Origin: an uncultured Aquimarina sp.
GTDB taxonomy: Bacteria > Bacteroidota > Bacteroidia > Flavobacteriales > Flavobacteriaceae
Length of the DNA stretch: 64,000 nucleotides
Direction of reading: 5' to 3'
Assembly: GCA_947496555.1 (NCBI GenBank)
Contig: CANMDH010000020.1
Location: 34,180 to 98,179 of the forward strand
Below, in pieces: positions 8,650 through 18,106 of this stretch; position 1 is the stretch's first letter, and each line of letters begins with the position of its first letter. The translations under genes were made by a program, and so were the position numbers. Below the pieces are notes generated by a model. The model was not told the DNA's origin. It searched no databases and saw only the letters and a program-made list of their open reading frames with translations.

Positions 8650-10293
8650 TTAAAGTGAAACACCTCTTTTCCAGGGGATGAAATCATCCTGATCAAGTTC
8701 TTGCGCTTTTGTTTTTATGTTTCCACTGGCTACTTGAATAATAAAATCTAATAATTCTTCTCCCATTTCTTTGATGGTCTTTGAATCGATTATAACGCCT
8801 CCGGCATCTACGTCTATGATATCAGGCATTCTTTCTGCTAGTGAAGAGTTAGAAGATATCTTGATTACAGGAGCGATGGGATTACCCGTTGGGGTTCCTA
8901 ATCCTGTGGTGAATAGTATGATATTCGCTCCCGATCCGGCAAGGGCAGTAGTACTCTCTACATCATTTCCTGGTGTGCATAATAAATTAAGCCCTGATTT
9001 TTGTGCGTATTCTGCATAGTCCAACACATCTACAATTGGTGAAGTACCTCCCTTTTTTGCTGCTCCGGCACTCTTCATGGCATCTGTGATAAGTCCGTCT
9101 TTTATATTGCCAGGACTAGGGTTCATATCAAAACCTGATCCTACCGCTTCTGCTGAAGCTTCGTAAGAGCGCATAAGTTGAACAAATTTATCAGCAATTT
9201 CTTGATGCGTGCATCTATTAATTAGTTCTTGCTCCACACCGCAAAGCTCTGGAAATTCTGCTAGCATGGTTTTTCCTCCTAATGCAACCAGCAGATCAGA
9301 GACTTCGCCCACGGCTGGATTTGCAGATATTCCTGAAAAACCATCAGAACCGCCGCACTCTAAACCAATAGTGAGTTTAGAAAGAGGGGCAGGAGTTCTT
9401 TTTATTTTATTGGTTTCTGCAAGACCAATAAATGTTTGTTGAATAGCTTTAGTAAGCATTTGCTGCTCTGTACCTTCTTGCTGTTGTTCCAATATATATA
9501 ATGATTTTTCAAGGTTAGGATTTATGCTTTTGATCTTTTCTTGAAGGATAGAGATTTGAGCATTTTGACATCCTAAACTTAAAATAGTAGCTCCGGCAAC
9601 GTTGGGGTTGTTAATGTATCCTGCTATTAAGGCACATAACATATCAGAATCCTGACGAATACCTCCGCAACCTCCTTGGTGAGTTAAAAATTTAATTCCG
9701 TCTACATTTTCAAACAACGGTTTAGATTCTGAAATATCGGTAAGAAGATTCAGGTCTTTGATGTTATTTTGTTTACCGTTTCTATATAATCTCGCCATCT
9801 GACGGACATAGTTTTTATACGGGTTTGATTTTGAAAAACCTAATTCTTCGATAAAGGCCTGTTTCATAACCTCTACATTTCGATTTTCACAAAAAACCAA
9901 AGGAATAACGATCCAATAGTTGGCGGTGCCTACCTGTCCATCTTTGCGATGATACCCTAAAAAGGTTTTGTCTTTCCATTTATCAATGTCAGGGGCTCTC
10001 CAGTGATCGATTGTTTCTTTTTCAGAATAAGAATTTACCTGATGTGATACATTTTGGATAGTTAAGGCCATTCCCTTATTAATTTGGGTATTCGCTTTTC
10101 CGACTATATTACCATACATGATAATTTCATCTTCTATTTGGATGGTGTTTTGTGCAAATTTATGTTTGGCGCGAATATCCTCTTCTATTATAATTTCACC
10201 ACCATTATATACTACCCGTTCTCCTTTATTGAGATCAGTAAGTGCTACCAGCACATTATCCATAGGGTGTATTTTCAGAATTTTATGGCTCAT
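8650..10293 (-). CDS. uxaA: Altronate dehydratase
   Basis: UxaA converts D-altronate to 2-keto-3-deoxygluconate in the galacturonate branch. The 547-aa protein has an N-terminal SAF-like domain (residues 1-95) and the full catalytic part, with FLTHQGGCGGIRQDS, SLGCQNAQI, LECGGSDGFSGISANPAVG and the tail GAAKKGGTSPIVDVLDYAEY. Several conserved cysteines suit an Fe-dependent enzyme. It is the first gene of the eight-gene minus-strand operon and starts just beside a LacI-type palindrome at 10313-10334. Confidence 0.95.
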   Translation of the reverse strand: MSHKILKIHPMDNVLVALTDLNKGERVVYNGGEIIIEEDIRAKHKFAQNTIQIEDEIIMYGNIVGKANTQINKGMALTIQNVSHQVNSYSEKETIDHWRAPDIDKWKDKTFLGYHRKDGQVGTANYWIVIPLVFCENRNVEVMKQAFIEELGFSKSNPYKNYVRQMARLYRNGKQNNIKDLNLLTDISESKPLFENVDGIKFLTHQGGCGGIRQDSDMLCALIAGYINNPNVAGATILSLGCQNAQISILQEKIKSINPNLEKSLYILEQQQEGTEQQMLTKAIQQTFIGLAETNKIKRTPAPLSKLTIGLECGGSDGFSGISANPAVGEVSDLLVALGGKTMLAEFPELCGVEQELINRCTHQEIADKFVQLMRSYEASAEAVGSGFDMNPSPGNIKDGLITDAMKSAGAAKKGGTSPIVDVLDYAEYAQKSGLNLLCTPGNDVESTTALAGSGANIILFTTGLGTPTGNPIAPVIKISSNSSLAERMPDIIDVDAGGVIIDSKTIKEMGEELLDFIIQVASGNIKTKAQELDQDDFIPWKRGVSL

Positions 10294-10312
10294 TATAAAT
10301 TAAAATTATTAT

Positions 10313-10334
10313 ATTGCGCAATCGATTGCGCAAT
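10313..10334. promoter_or_regulatory. LacI-family-type operator palindrome
   Basis: The 20-base core TTGCGCAATCGATTGCGCAA (10314-10333) is its own reverse complement, and an A/T pair extends it to 22 bp. A central CG within an even-length palindrome is the hallmark of LacI-family operators. It lies 20 bp upstream of uxaA and about 155 bp upstream of kdgK in the divergent intergenic region, so one regulator could control both operons. The regulator gene is not in the window. Confidence 0.7.
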
Positions 10335-10488
10335 TTACGTAATTTTATCAAACTGTAATCATTTTGTAATGAAAATTAGATAAAAATATGATATTAAGAG
10401 CCTTTTTTTGAGAATACTTACAATAGGGTATGATAAAATTGTTGCTTTTATATCAATTAACCAGCTAGTAATTATTTAAAGTATACTT

Positions 10489-11526
10489 ATGAAAAAAGTA
10501 GTCACCTTTGGAGAAATCATGATGCGATTAGCTCCTCCGGGATTTTTAAGATTTTCACAAACTAATTCCTTTGATGTAATCTATGGTGGAGGTGAGTCTA
10601 ATGTAGCCGTTTCACTTGCTAATTATGGATTACCAGTAGATTTTGTTACACGTTTACCCGAAAATGATCTGGGGCAATGTGCCATGATGGAAATGCGTAA
10701 ACGTGGTGTCAATATCAATAATATCATATGGGGTGGGGAACGACTAGGGATTTATTTTTTAGAAACCGGCGCTGTAGCAAGAGGTAGTAAAGTGGTATAT
10801 GACCGTGCATATTCTTCCATGTCACAAATTAAAAAAGGAATGATTAATTGGGAAGAGGTATTCAAAGATGCTCAATGGTTTCACTGGACAGGGATTACCC
10901 CTGCTATATCCCAAGGTGCAGCAGATGCTTGCCTTGAAGCTTGTGAGATAGCTAGCCAAATGGGGGTTACCATTTCTACGGATCTTAATTACAGAAAAAA
11001 ACTATGGAAATATGGGGTTGAACCAGAAAAAATAATGACTCCACTTGTGGAGCATTGCGACATTATCCTGGGAAATGAGGAAGATGCCGAAAAACATTTT
11101 GGAGTGCACCCAGAAGGAGTAGACGTCACTCAAGGAGATTCGGTAAGTACCAAAGCGTTTGAATCGGTTTGTAAACAAATGATGGAAAAATTTCCAAAAG
11201 CAAAAAAAGTGATTACTACTTTAAGAGGATCGATAAGTGCTTCGCATAATAGTTGGGCAGGTGTTTTATATGACGGGAATACATTATACGAATCCTCTAC
11301 CTATCAAATTACCGATATTGTAGATCGTGTAGGTGGTGGAGACTCCTTTATGGGAGGGTTGATTTATGGACTGCTTGCCTATGAAGGAGATGATCAGAAA
11401 GCACTTGATTTTGCTGTTGCTGCATCTTGTCTGAAGCATACAATTAAAGGAGATGCTAATCAGGTGACCATAGATGAAGTAGAAAAGTTAATGAGCGGTG
11501 ATGCATCAGGAAGGGTGGCGAGATAG
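10489..11526 (+). CDS. kdgK: 2-dehydro-3-deoxygluconate (KDG) kinase, PfkB family
   Basis: KdgK phosphorylates 2-keto-3-deoxygluconate to KDPG with ATP. The 345-aa product shows the PfkB N-terminal signature (TFGEIMMRLAPPG, GGGESNVAVSLANYGL) and the C-terminal signature DIVDRVGGGDSFMGGLIYGL, which contains the catalytic Asp of the GxGD motif. It leads the plus-strand operon with the aldolase 39 nt downstream and the TRAP transporter behind it. It is divergent from the uronate dehydratase genes that make its substrate. Confidence 0.95.
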   Translation: MKKVVTFGEIMMRLAPPGFLRFSQTNSFDVIYGGGESNVAVSLANYGLPVDFVTRLPENDLGQCAMMEMRKRGVNINNIIWGGERLGIYFLETGAVARGSKVVYDRAYSSMSQIKKGMINWEEVFKDAQWFHWTGITPAISQGAADACLEACEIASQMGVTISTDLNYRKKLWKYGVEPEKIMTPLVEHCDIILGNEEDAEKHFGVHPEGVDVTQGDSVSTKAFESVCKQMMEKFPKAKKVITTLRGSISASHNSWAGVLYDGNTLYESSTYQITDIVDRVGGGDSFMGGLIYGLLAYEGDDQKALDFAVAASCLKHTIKGDANQVTIDEVEKLMSGDASGRVAR

Positions 11527-11565
11527 CACTTAAAATAATAATAATAAAAGCTTTACATTAGTATT

Positions 11566-12237
11566 ATGGCACGATTTTCCAGAATTGAAGTAGCATTGAA
11601 AATGAAAGAAACCGGACTGATTCCTGTTTTTTACCATAAAGATTTAGAAACCTGCAAGCAGGTCGTGAAAGCTGCTTATGATGGTGGAGTTAGAGTATTT
11701 GAATTTACCAATCGTGGGGATTATGCTCACGAAATTTTTGGAGAGCTTAATAAATGGGCAGCAAATGAAACTCCCGAAATGATCCTGGGAATAGGTTCTG
11801 TAGTAGATGCAGGAACTACTTCGCTTTATTTACAATTGGGGGCTAATTTTATTGTTTCCCCAATATTAAACCCGGATATGGCAAAGGTATGTAATAGACG
11901 AAAAGTGGCCTGGTCTCCAGGATGCGGATCGCTAACTGAGATTTCTTATGCCGAAGAATTGGGCGCAGAAGTAGTTAAAATTTTTCCGGGCTCTCAGGTT
12001 GGTGGACCTTCTTTTGTTAAAGCGGTAAGAGGCCCTTTTCCCTGGACTAGTATTATGCCTACAGGAGGTGTAAAGCCTACCCGAGAGAATCTCGAAGGAT
12101 GGTTTGAGGCCGGTGTACATTGTGTAGGAATGGGATCACAATTATTTAAAAAGGATATCATTGAAGCCAAAAACTTTGATGAATTGACAGCTCATATTAA
12201 AAAAGCTTTGCATGTTATTAAACAATTAAAAGAATAA
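11566..12237 (+). CDS. eda: KDPG/KHG aldolase (Entner-Doudoroff aldolase)
   Basis: The 223-aa protein is a class I aldolase that splits 2-keto-3-deoxy-6-phosphogluconate to pyruvate and glyceraldehyde-3-phosphate. Features seen: LIPVFYHKDLETCK, GGVRVFEFTNRG (Glu/Arg site), NFIVSPILNPDMAKVC, VKIFPGS with the Schiff-base Lys, and MPTGGVKPTRENLEGWFEAG at the phosphate site. It is directly followed by the TRAP genes, so uptake and breakdown of uronates share a transcript. Confidence 0.94.
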   Translation: MARFSRIEVALKMKETGLIPVFYHKDLETCKQVVKAAYDGGVRVFEFTNRGDYAHEIFGELNKWAANETPEMILGIGSVVDAGTTSLYLQLGANFIVSPILNPDMAKVCNRRKVAWSPGCGSLTEISYAEELGAEVVKIFPGSQVGGPSFVKAVRGPFPWTSIMPTGGVKPTRENLEGWFEAGVHCVGMGSQLFKKDIIEAKNFDELTAHIKKALHVIKQLKE

Positions 12238-12238
12238 A

Positions 12239-13213
12239 TTGAAAATTAAGTATCTATTAGTTACGGTAAGTTTATTTTTTCTTTCATCTTGTAAGGAAAG
12301 TGAATCCAAAAAGATTCTAAGATTAGCACATGGTTTGGATACAAACCATCCGGTGCATAACGCAATGGTTCATTTAGGGGAGTCTTTAGAAAAAAAATCA
12401 GGTGGCAAGCTAGAAGTTAAAATTTACCCTAGTGGTCAATTAGGTGCAGAGCGAGAGTGTTTAGAACTCTTACAAATTGGAAGCCTCGATATCACCAAAG
12501 TTTCTGCGGCAGTATTAGAAAATTTTGTAACAGATTATAAAATATTTAGCATTCCATATATTTTCAGGGATCGGGCTCATGTACATCAGGTATATGATAG
12601 TCAGGTAGGGCGAGAGTTTCTGTTAAAGGGAGAACCATTTCGATTGAGAGGATTGTGTTTTTATGATGCTGGCAGCAGAAGTTTTTATACCAAAGAAAAA
12701 ATGATTAACTCACCAGAAGACCTGAAAGGCTTAAAAATCAGAGTTCAGAAAAGTAATATGGCGGTGGCTATGGTACAAGATCTTGGGGGTTCGCCTACTC
12801 CGATTTCCTGGGGAGAATTATATACGGCATTACAGCAAGGTGTAGTTGATGGAGCCGAAAACAATTTGCCAAGTTTTCATTCTTCAAAACATTATGAAGT
12901 CTGTAAATATTTTAGTCTTGATGAACATACTGCCGTTCCAGATATTTTATTGATTGGTACTGATAGTTGGAATCGTTTGACTTCGCAGGAACAGCAATGG
13001 CTTCAGGAAGCTGCAAATGAATCTGCTATTTACCAAAGAAAAGTTTGGGCAGAAGCCGAACAAACAGCCTTAAAGGTTATTAAAGAGGCTGGGGTGGAAG
13101 TTGCATATCCCGATAAAACTCCTTTTGCCATCAAAACAGAAGGAATTATTGATATGTTCAAGGATAATAAAGAGGCAATACGTCTTATCGAAGCCATAAA
13201 ATCTATTAAGTAA
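12239..13213 (+). CDS. dctP: TRAP transporter solute-binding lipoprotein (DctP type)
   Basis: The 324-aa protein has a lipoprotein signal (FFLSSC) and the DctP fold: ILRLAHGLDTNHPVHNAMVHLG, PSGQLGAERECLELLQIG, the substrate-carboxylate Arg region LKIRVQKSNMAVAMVQDLGGSPTPISWGELYTALQQGVVDGAENN. The only start in a good position is TTG at 12239, one base after the eda stop. The gene context (KDG kinase, aldolase) points to hexuronates or their oligomers as ligand. Its stop overlaps the next ATG by one base. Confidence 0.9.
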   Translation: MKIKYLLVTVSLFFLSSCKESESKKILRLAHGLDTNHPVHNAMVHLGESLEKKSGGKLEVKIYPSGQLGAERECLELLQIGSLDITKVSAAVLENFVTDYKIFSIPYIFRDRAHVHQVYDSQVGREFLLKGEPFRLRGLCFYDAGSRSFYTKEKMINSPEDLKGLKIRVQKSNMAVAMVQDLGGSPTPISWGELYTALQQGVVDGAENNLPSFHSSKHYEVCKYFSLDEHTAVPDILLIGTDSWNRLTSQEQQWLQEAANESAIYQRKVWAEAEQTALKVIKEAGVEVAYPDKTPFAIKTEGIIDMFKDNKEAIRLIEAIKSIK

Positions 13214-13680
13214 TGAGAGCAACTATAGATAAAATATTGGAGAGATTATTAATTGTTATTATTTCTGTTATGCTGATCGCTGTAATTTGGCAAGTGGTTT
13301 CAAGATACTTGTTAGGAGCACCAAGTACATTGACGGATGAGATTGCCAGTTTCTCTTTGATTTGGCTGGGACTTTTTGGAGCTGCTTATGCTACTGGAAA
13401 AGAAATACACTTAGCAATTGATTTAATCCCAGCACGAACTATTCAGAAGTCCCCTGCTCTTTTTTCAGGGATTGTTACTATTTCTGTAGTCGTATTTGCT
13501 TTTTTTGTGATGGTAGTTGGAGGGGCTAGATTGTGCTGGATTACATACACCCTAGATCAAAGATCGGCTGCTCTAGAAATTCCTCTGGCATTTATTTATT
13601 CGGCAGTACCGGTAAGCGGGTCGTTGATTGTATATTATAGCCTGGACATCTTTTTAAAGAACCGCAAACTTGTGAAATAA
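13213..13680 (+). CDS. dctQ: TRAP transporter small permease (DctQ type)
   Basis: The 155-aa membrane protein has four hydrophobic segments, the usual number for DctQ. Family landmarks are QVVSRYLLGAPSTLTDEIASFSLIWLGLFGAAYATGKEIH in the first half and DQRSAALEIPLAFIYSAVP in the second (read in separate segments). It overlaps the dctP stop by one base (TAATG) and precedes dctM by 8 nt. Confidence 0.9.
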   Translation: MRATIDKILERLLIVIISVMLIAVIWQVVSRYLLGAPSTLTDEIASFSLIWLGLFGAAYATGKEIHLAIDLIPARTIQKSPALFSGIVTISVVVFAFFVMVVGGARLCWITYTLDQRSAALEIPLAFIYSAVPVSGSLIVYYSLDIFLKNRKLVK

Positions 13681-13688
13681 AAAGCAAT

Positions 13689-14984
13689 ATGGAATATACA
13701 GAAGCATTTATATTGGTTATTAGTTTTCTGATTTTTTTGTCATTACGTGTTCCAATTGCTTATAGTATTGGACTTTCAGCGTTATTTACTCTCATAGTAT
13801 CTATGCCGTTTTTACCTTCGGTAACTACTTTAGCACAACGAATGGCTACTTCTTTGGATAGTTTTGCATTATTGGCAATTCCTTTCTTTATTCTTGCAGG
13901 ACAGGTTATGAATCGCGGTGGTATTGCCCATCGATTAATTGAGTTTGCCAAAGCTATTGTAGGACCATTGCCAGGAGGTTTAGCTTTTGTAAATATTATC
14001 GCTTGTATGCTGTTTGGTGCTATCTCAGGTTCTGCGGTTGCAGCAGCTTCTGCTATTGGAGGATTTATGAATCCTATGATGGAAAAAGAAGGATACGACA
14101 AATCGTTTAGTGCAGCGGTAAATATTACCAGTGCCACTACAGGTTTGATTATTCCGCCAAGTAATATTTTGATTATATACTCCTTAGCTAGTGGGGGAGT
14201 GTCTATTGCCGCATTGTTTTTGGCGGGTTATATTCCTGGAATCCTGATCGGTTTAGCTTTGATGCTAGTAGCAGGGGTTTATGCCTTTATCAAAAAATAC
14301 CCTACTGAAAAGGTTGTTGGATTTAAAATATTTTTTAAGAGGTTCCTAGATGCATTGCCTAGTTTGCTGTTGCTGGTTGTAGTGATTGGCGGAATTATAG
14401 CGGGAATATTTACGGCAACCGAGGCTTCTGCAGTAGCAGTGGTCTATACATTTGTATTGGCATTTGCATATAAAGAGATAACTGTCCATGATTTATCAAC
14501 CATCTTATTAGAGACTACTAAAACTACAGCTATTGTAATGTTGCTTATTGCAACTTCTGTGGCGATGTCTTGGGTGATGTCTTATGAAAATATTCCGCAA
14601 GAGATTAGTGCCGCCTTGTTGGCGATTAGTGATAATCCTATTGTGATTTTGATTATCATCAACCTGATTTTATTGTTTGTAGGGGTATTTATGGATATGA
14701 CTCCGGCAGTATTGATTTTCACTCCTATTTTTCTACCCATTGTAACCGATATTGGTATAGACCCTATCCATTTTGGGATCATTATGATTATGAATTTATG
14801 TATTGGGTTATGTACACCGCCTGTAGGATCTGTGCTCTTTGTGGGATGTGGTGTGGCCAATCTCAGCATTCAAAAGGTAATACGACCATTACTTCCGTTA
14901 TTTATTGTAATGATTATAGTGTTAGTAATTGTGACTTATGTGCCAGAATTAAGCCTATGGGTACCTAGATGGTTTGGTTTTTAG
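13689..14984 (+). CDS. dctM: TRAP transporter large permease (DctM type)
   Basis: The 431-aa protein has 12 or so hydrophobic segments and DctM motifs: AIPFFILAGQVMNRGG, GSAVAAASAIGGFM, TSATTGLIIPPSNILIIYSL, FTATEASAVAVVYTF and GIIMIMNLCIGLCTPPVG. It forms the ion-coupled pore with DctQ and should import the uronic acid ligand of DctP using a sodium gradient. It is the last gene of the plus-strand operon and converges on the Gfo/Idh gene after only 6 nt. Confidence 0.94.
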   Translation: MEYTEAFILVISFLIFLSLRVPIAYSIGLSALFTLIVSMPFLPSVTTLAQRMATSLDSFALLAIPFFILAGQVMNRGGIAHRLIEFAKAIVGPLPGGLAFVNIIACMLFGAISGSAVAAASAIGGFMNPMMEKEGYDKSFSAAVNITSATTGLIIPPSNILIIYSLASGGVSIAALFLAGYIPGILIGLALMLVAGVYAFIKKYPTEKVVGFKIFFKRFLDALPSLLLLVVVIGGIIAGIFTATEASAVAVVYTFVLAFAYKEITVHDLSTILLETTKTTAIVMLLIATSVAMSWVMSYENIPQEISAALLAISDNPIVILIIINLILLFVGVFMDMTPAVLIFTPIFLPIVTDIGIDPIHFGIIMIMNLCIGLCTPPVGSVLFVGCGVANLSIQKVIRPLLPLFIVMIIVLVIVTYVPELSLWVPRWFGF

Positions 14985-14990
14985 AAGTAT

Positions 14991-16076
14991 TTATAGTTTA
15001 ATTTCTTTACCAAGCTTTGCAGCTTCATAAATAGCTTCAACAATCCTGATATCTTTCATTCCTTCTATTCCAGGTACCATTACAGGTGTGTTATTTAAAA
15101 TTGACAACGAATCATCGTCCATTTGAAGGGCTTGCTGACTTCTTACTGGAATATTAAGTAAGGTGCCATCACTTGCTTTTCCTTGTACTCCGGCATACAT
15201 TGAGAAAGGAGCTAGGGTATACCAGCCATTTTCACAATCAACATATAATTCGTGCATTGATTTACCCACACTGGTTTTACCATATGCAACAGTTCCTGAA
15301 GGAAATGTGAGTGTAAAATGCGTGGTCTCGTCAGTTTCAGTAAATAGTTTAGGGCGGGTAGTCATTTGTTTGGCTGAAACTGAAATAGGCTCTTCACCGG
15401 TGGTATATCTCGAAGCATTAAGAGCATAAACTCCCAGGTCATACATGGTTCCCCCTCCCAGTTCAGAATCTAGTCTCCAGGTGCGTGCAGGGTTTGTCAC
15501 ATTATATCCAATTTCTGCTCTAAGCGTTTTTATATTTCCATATGGTTTTGAAGCAGCCCAGCCAATAATAGTCCTAGTGTTGAGCTCATGCTGCATACGG
15601 TAGCCAATAGATAGTTTGACTTTGTTTTTATTACAAGCATCAATGATCGATTGACATTCGGTTTCTGTCTTTGCCATGGGTTTTTCGCACCAGACATGTT
15701 TGCCTGCATTGGCTGCCCTAATAGCATATTTTGCATGTAACCCAGTCGGGACTACGATATAGATTACATCAATATCGGGATTGTTTGCTATTTGATGCAT
15801 GGTATTATAACTATACACATTTTGATCTGGGATGTTATATCGTTTTTGCCATCTTGGAATCTTCCAGGGGCTTCCTGTTACAATACCAGTGAGCTTACAA
15901 TGTTTAGTAATTTGTAAAGCAGGAGCAAGTACTGTAGAACTGTAGTTTCCCAAACCGACTAAACAAACACCTAATTGTTTTTGATTAGAATTTGCATAAA
16001 AGTTTGCATAGGGTAATAGACTATACCCTAAAACAAGACTGGTATTTTTAATAAAGGTTCGTCTATTAATACTCAT
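14991..16076 (-). CDS. Gfo/Idh/MocA-family oxidoreductase with Tat-like leader
   Basis: The 361-aa product begins MSINRRTFIKNTSLVLGYS, a twin-arginine leader. The NAD(P)-binding fold follows (GVCLVGLGNYSS) with the family motif WCEKPMAKT carrying the catalytic Lys, and the C-terminal sheet domain includes GGGTMYDLGVYALNASRYTTG. Exported Gfo/Idh proteins of Bacteroidota act on periplasmic sugars, some as NAD-dependent glycosidases; which reaction applies here is unknown. It is downstream of the nitrilase and cupin genes on the same strand. Confidence 0.88.
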   Translation of the reverse strand: MSINRRTFIKNTSLVLGYSLLPYANFYANSNQKQLGVCLVGLGNYSSTVLAPALQITKHCKLTGIVTGSPWKIPRWQKRYNIPDQNVYSYNTMHQIANNPDIDVIYIVVPTGLHAKYAIRAANAGKHVWCEKPMAKTETECQSIIDACNKNKVKLSIGYRMQHELNTRTIIGWAASKPYGNIKTLRAEIGYNVTNPARTWRLDSELGGGTMYDLGVYALNASRYTTGEEPISVSAKQMTTRPKLFTETDETTHFTLTFPSGTVAYGKTSVGKSMHELYVDCENGWYTLAPFSMYAGVQGKASDGTLLNIPVRSQQALQMDDDSLSILNNTPVMVPGIEGMKDIRIVEAIYEAAKLGKEIKL

Positions 16077-16144
16077 GGTTATAGAATTTTATATATGCCT
16101 ATTCCTAACCTTCATTTTGTTACCTTACGGTAGAAGTTAATTTT

Positions 16145-16510
16145 TTAAATATCAATATATTGAGAGACCGTTCGTTCACTTTTTATTTCACCTGTATGTT
16201 TCGTGCTCGCTTTTTCAAAAAGTAAAACATGTATCTCTTCATTATCTTTGGTAGTGGGACAGTGTTCTACTCCCTTAGGGACAACTATAAGCTCTCCAGC
16301 TTCAACTTTTACAGTTTTATCTCTGAATTTCATATAAAGAGTTCCTTTTACAACCTGGAAAAGTTCATCTTCATGATCATGTTTGTGCCAGACAAAGTCT
16401 CCAGATAATTTGGCAAGGTATACTTGGTTATCATCCACCATTGCAATGCGATGTGGGTGCCATTGTTTATCAAACTTTGAAAATTTTTCTTTGATGTTGA
16501 TTGCTTTCAT
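16145..16510 (-). CDS. Small cupin-domain protein
   Basis: The 121-aa protein is a single cupin barrel. Motif 1 is DFVWHKHDHEDELFQVVKG (two His and a Glu for metal binding) and motif 2 is GELIVVPKGVEHCPTT (the last His). It may bind a sugar or sugar acid, as many single-domain cupins in catabolic loci do. It lies 14 nt downstream of the nitrilase gene, so the two are probably co-transcribed. Exact function unknown. Confidence 0.82.
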   Translation of the reverse strand: MKAINIKEKFSKFDKQWHPHRIAMVDDNQVYLAKLSGDFVWHKHDHEDELFQVVKGTLYMKFRDKTVKVEAGELIVVPKGVEHCPTTKDNEEIHVLLFEKASTKHTGEIKSERTVSQYIDI

Positions 16511-16524
16511 AATAATTCTCTAGA

Positions 16525-17472
16525 TTATTTTAATTGCTTTTCTTTCATCCATACCGGAGTGGTGTCTGAGATATGTTTCTTACCAATGATATCCTTATAA
16601 AGCTCGGGTCTTCTTGCGTTTTTGTATCTCCATCCTCCGGATAATTCTATCTTTTCTTTGGATATTTTTGTGATTGTAATGTCATTTTTGAAAGATCTTA
16701 TCTCTGACATCACCTCTCCAAACGGATCAATGATCATAGAATTTCCATTTTTTAAATGCTCTCCATCATATCCTATAGGATTGCTAAAAGCATAATAAAC
16801 ACCGTTATCATAAGCTCTTGAAGGTAACCATCTCATTAACCACCTCCTACCTTTAGGACCGTCAAACTCTAGGCGTAATGATACAGGATCATTTTTTCTA
16901 TTCTGCCAAAACTTATCATTTACATACCCTCTTCCTGGCATAGCAGAAGGAGTGCATCCTGTAACATGCGGAGCAAAAATTAATTCGGCTCCCAAGAGCG
17001 AAGTAGCTCTTACGTTTTCGATCACATTGTTATCATAGCAAATTAGGATTCCACATTTCCAGCCCAGAAGATCGAATACACAGTATTCATTTCCTGCAGA
17101 CATATATTTATTTATGAATGGGTGCAACTTTCTATACTTAGCAAGTATTTTATCTTTCAAAACACAGATATAAGTATTGTAAATATTCCCATTTTCTTTT
17201 TCTACAAGACCAGCCAATATAGGGATATCATATTCTTCTGAGATTTCTTGTAGTTTTTTTGTGCTGTCTCCATTTGGCACTTCTTCAGCTAGGTTATTGA
17301 TCGCATGAAGACTTAAATCTTGTGTATGGGTATACGCTGTTATTGACATTTCATGAAAACTAATCACATCGGCACCTCTGGATTTAGCTTCTTTGGTAAG
17401 CTTCCTAATTATTGATAAGTTGTAAGACTTATCTCCATCTTTAGGCTCAAACTGTGCTACGGCTAGATTCAT
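16525..17472 (-). CDS. Carbon-nitrogen hydrolase (nitrilase superfamily amidase)
   Basis: The 315-aa protein carries the nitrilase catalytic triad in its usual contexts: Glu41 in SFHEMSIT, Lys115 in KYRKLHPF and Cys145 in GILICYDNN. Length and layout suit an aliphatic amidase or N-carbamoyl-amine amidohydrolase. Substrate is not evident from the neighbours (cupin, Gfo/Idh). Cytoplasmic, no signal peptide. Confidence 0.88.
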   Translation of the reverse strand: MNLAVAQFEPKDGDKSYNLSIIRKLTKEAKSRGADVISFHEMSITAYTHTQDLSLHAINNLAEEVPNGDSTKKLQEISEEYDIPILAGLVEKENGNIYNTYICVLKDKILAKYRKLHPFINKYMSAGNEYCVFDLLGWKCGILICYDNNVIENVRATSLLGAELIFAPHVTGCTPSAMPGRGYVNDKFWQNRKNDPVSLRLEFDGPKGRRWLMRWLPSRAYDNGVYYAFSNPIGYDGEHLKNGNSMIIDPFGEVMSEIRSFKNDITITKISKEKIELSGGWRYKNARRPELYKDIIGKKHISDTTPVWMKEKQLK

Positions 17473-17561
17473 ATTTCTTATTTAAACTTATTTTAGACCT
17501 TTATAGATGTAACATTGCTAGTTGATGCTACCTTTAGTAATAAAGTACAGCGATATTTTCG

Positions 17562-17957
17562 TCAAGAAAACAAGTTACTTATTTCATCCGTGATGCGAGT
17601 GGGTCTTAACGTTTCTTTATGCAGCAGGCACCAGGTTGTTTTTGCAGTTACCAACGTTTTCTGGGTGGTAGTGTTTATAATTTTGGTGTGACGCTCGCTT
17701 TTTACACCTTTATGATGATCGATCCAGGTCTGTATAGTAATGTTATCATTTTCAAAAGCAGGGTGTTGATACTCGATAAAGTGATTAAGTACTACCCAAA
17801 CATAAGTATTTCTAATACTGTTATCTGTTTTAGATTCCCAATGTTTTTTGGCTACCTCCTGAATCCACTGAAGGTATACGGCATTGTTTACATGATCCAT
17901 ATCATCTATTGCAGATTTTGGAACGGTAAATTGATATTCAAAGATTTCTGATTTCAT
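17562..17957 (-). CDS. Acyl-CoA thioesterase, 4HBT hotdog fold
   Basis: The 131-aa product is a single hotdog domain of the YbgC/4HBT type: the helix segment MDHVNNAVYLQWIQEVAKKHW holds the conserved Asp-x-x-x-His/Asn pattern, followed by strands around VWVVLNHFIEYQHPAFENDN and TWIDHHKGVKSERH. It likely hydrolyses a short or aromatic acyl-CoA. It is a single gene between the nitrilase operon and the RiPP-like peptide. Confidence 0.85.
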   Translation of the reverse strand: MKSEIFEYQFTVPKSAIDDMDHVNNAVYLQWIQEVAKKHWESKTDNSIRNTYVWVVLNHFIEYQHPAFENDNITIQTWIDHHKGVKSERHTKIINTTTQKTLVTAKTTWCLLHKETLRPTRITDEISNLFS

Positions 17958-18106
17958 AAAGGATAGTTACTTAAAAAATAAAGATACTTCATAATCTTTT
18001 GGGATAAAACGTATGAATCTAAATAAATCCTTAAAAAGGTTAAAATCGTTCTTTACAAGTAAAATTAGTTATAAATTTATAATGCATTAACCATTAAATA
18101 TATTAT

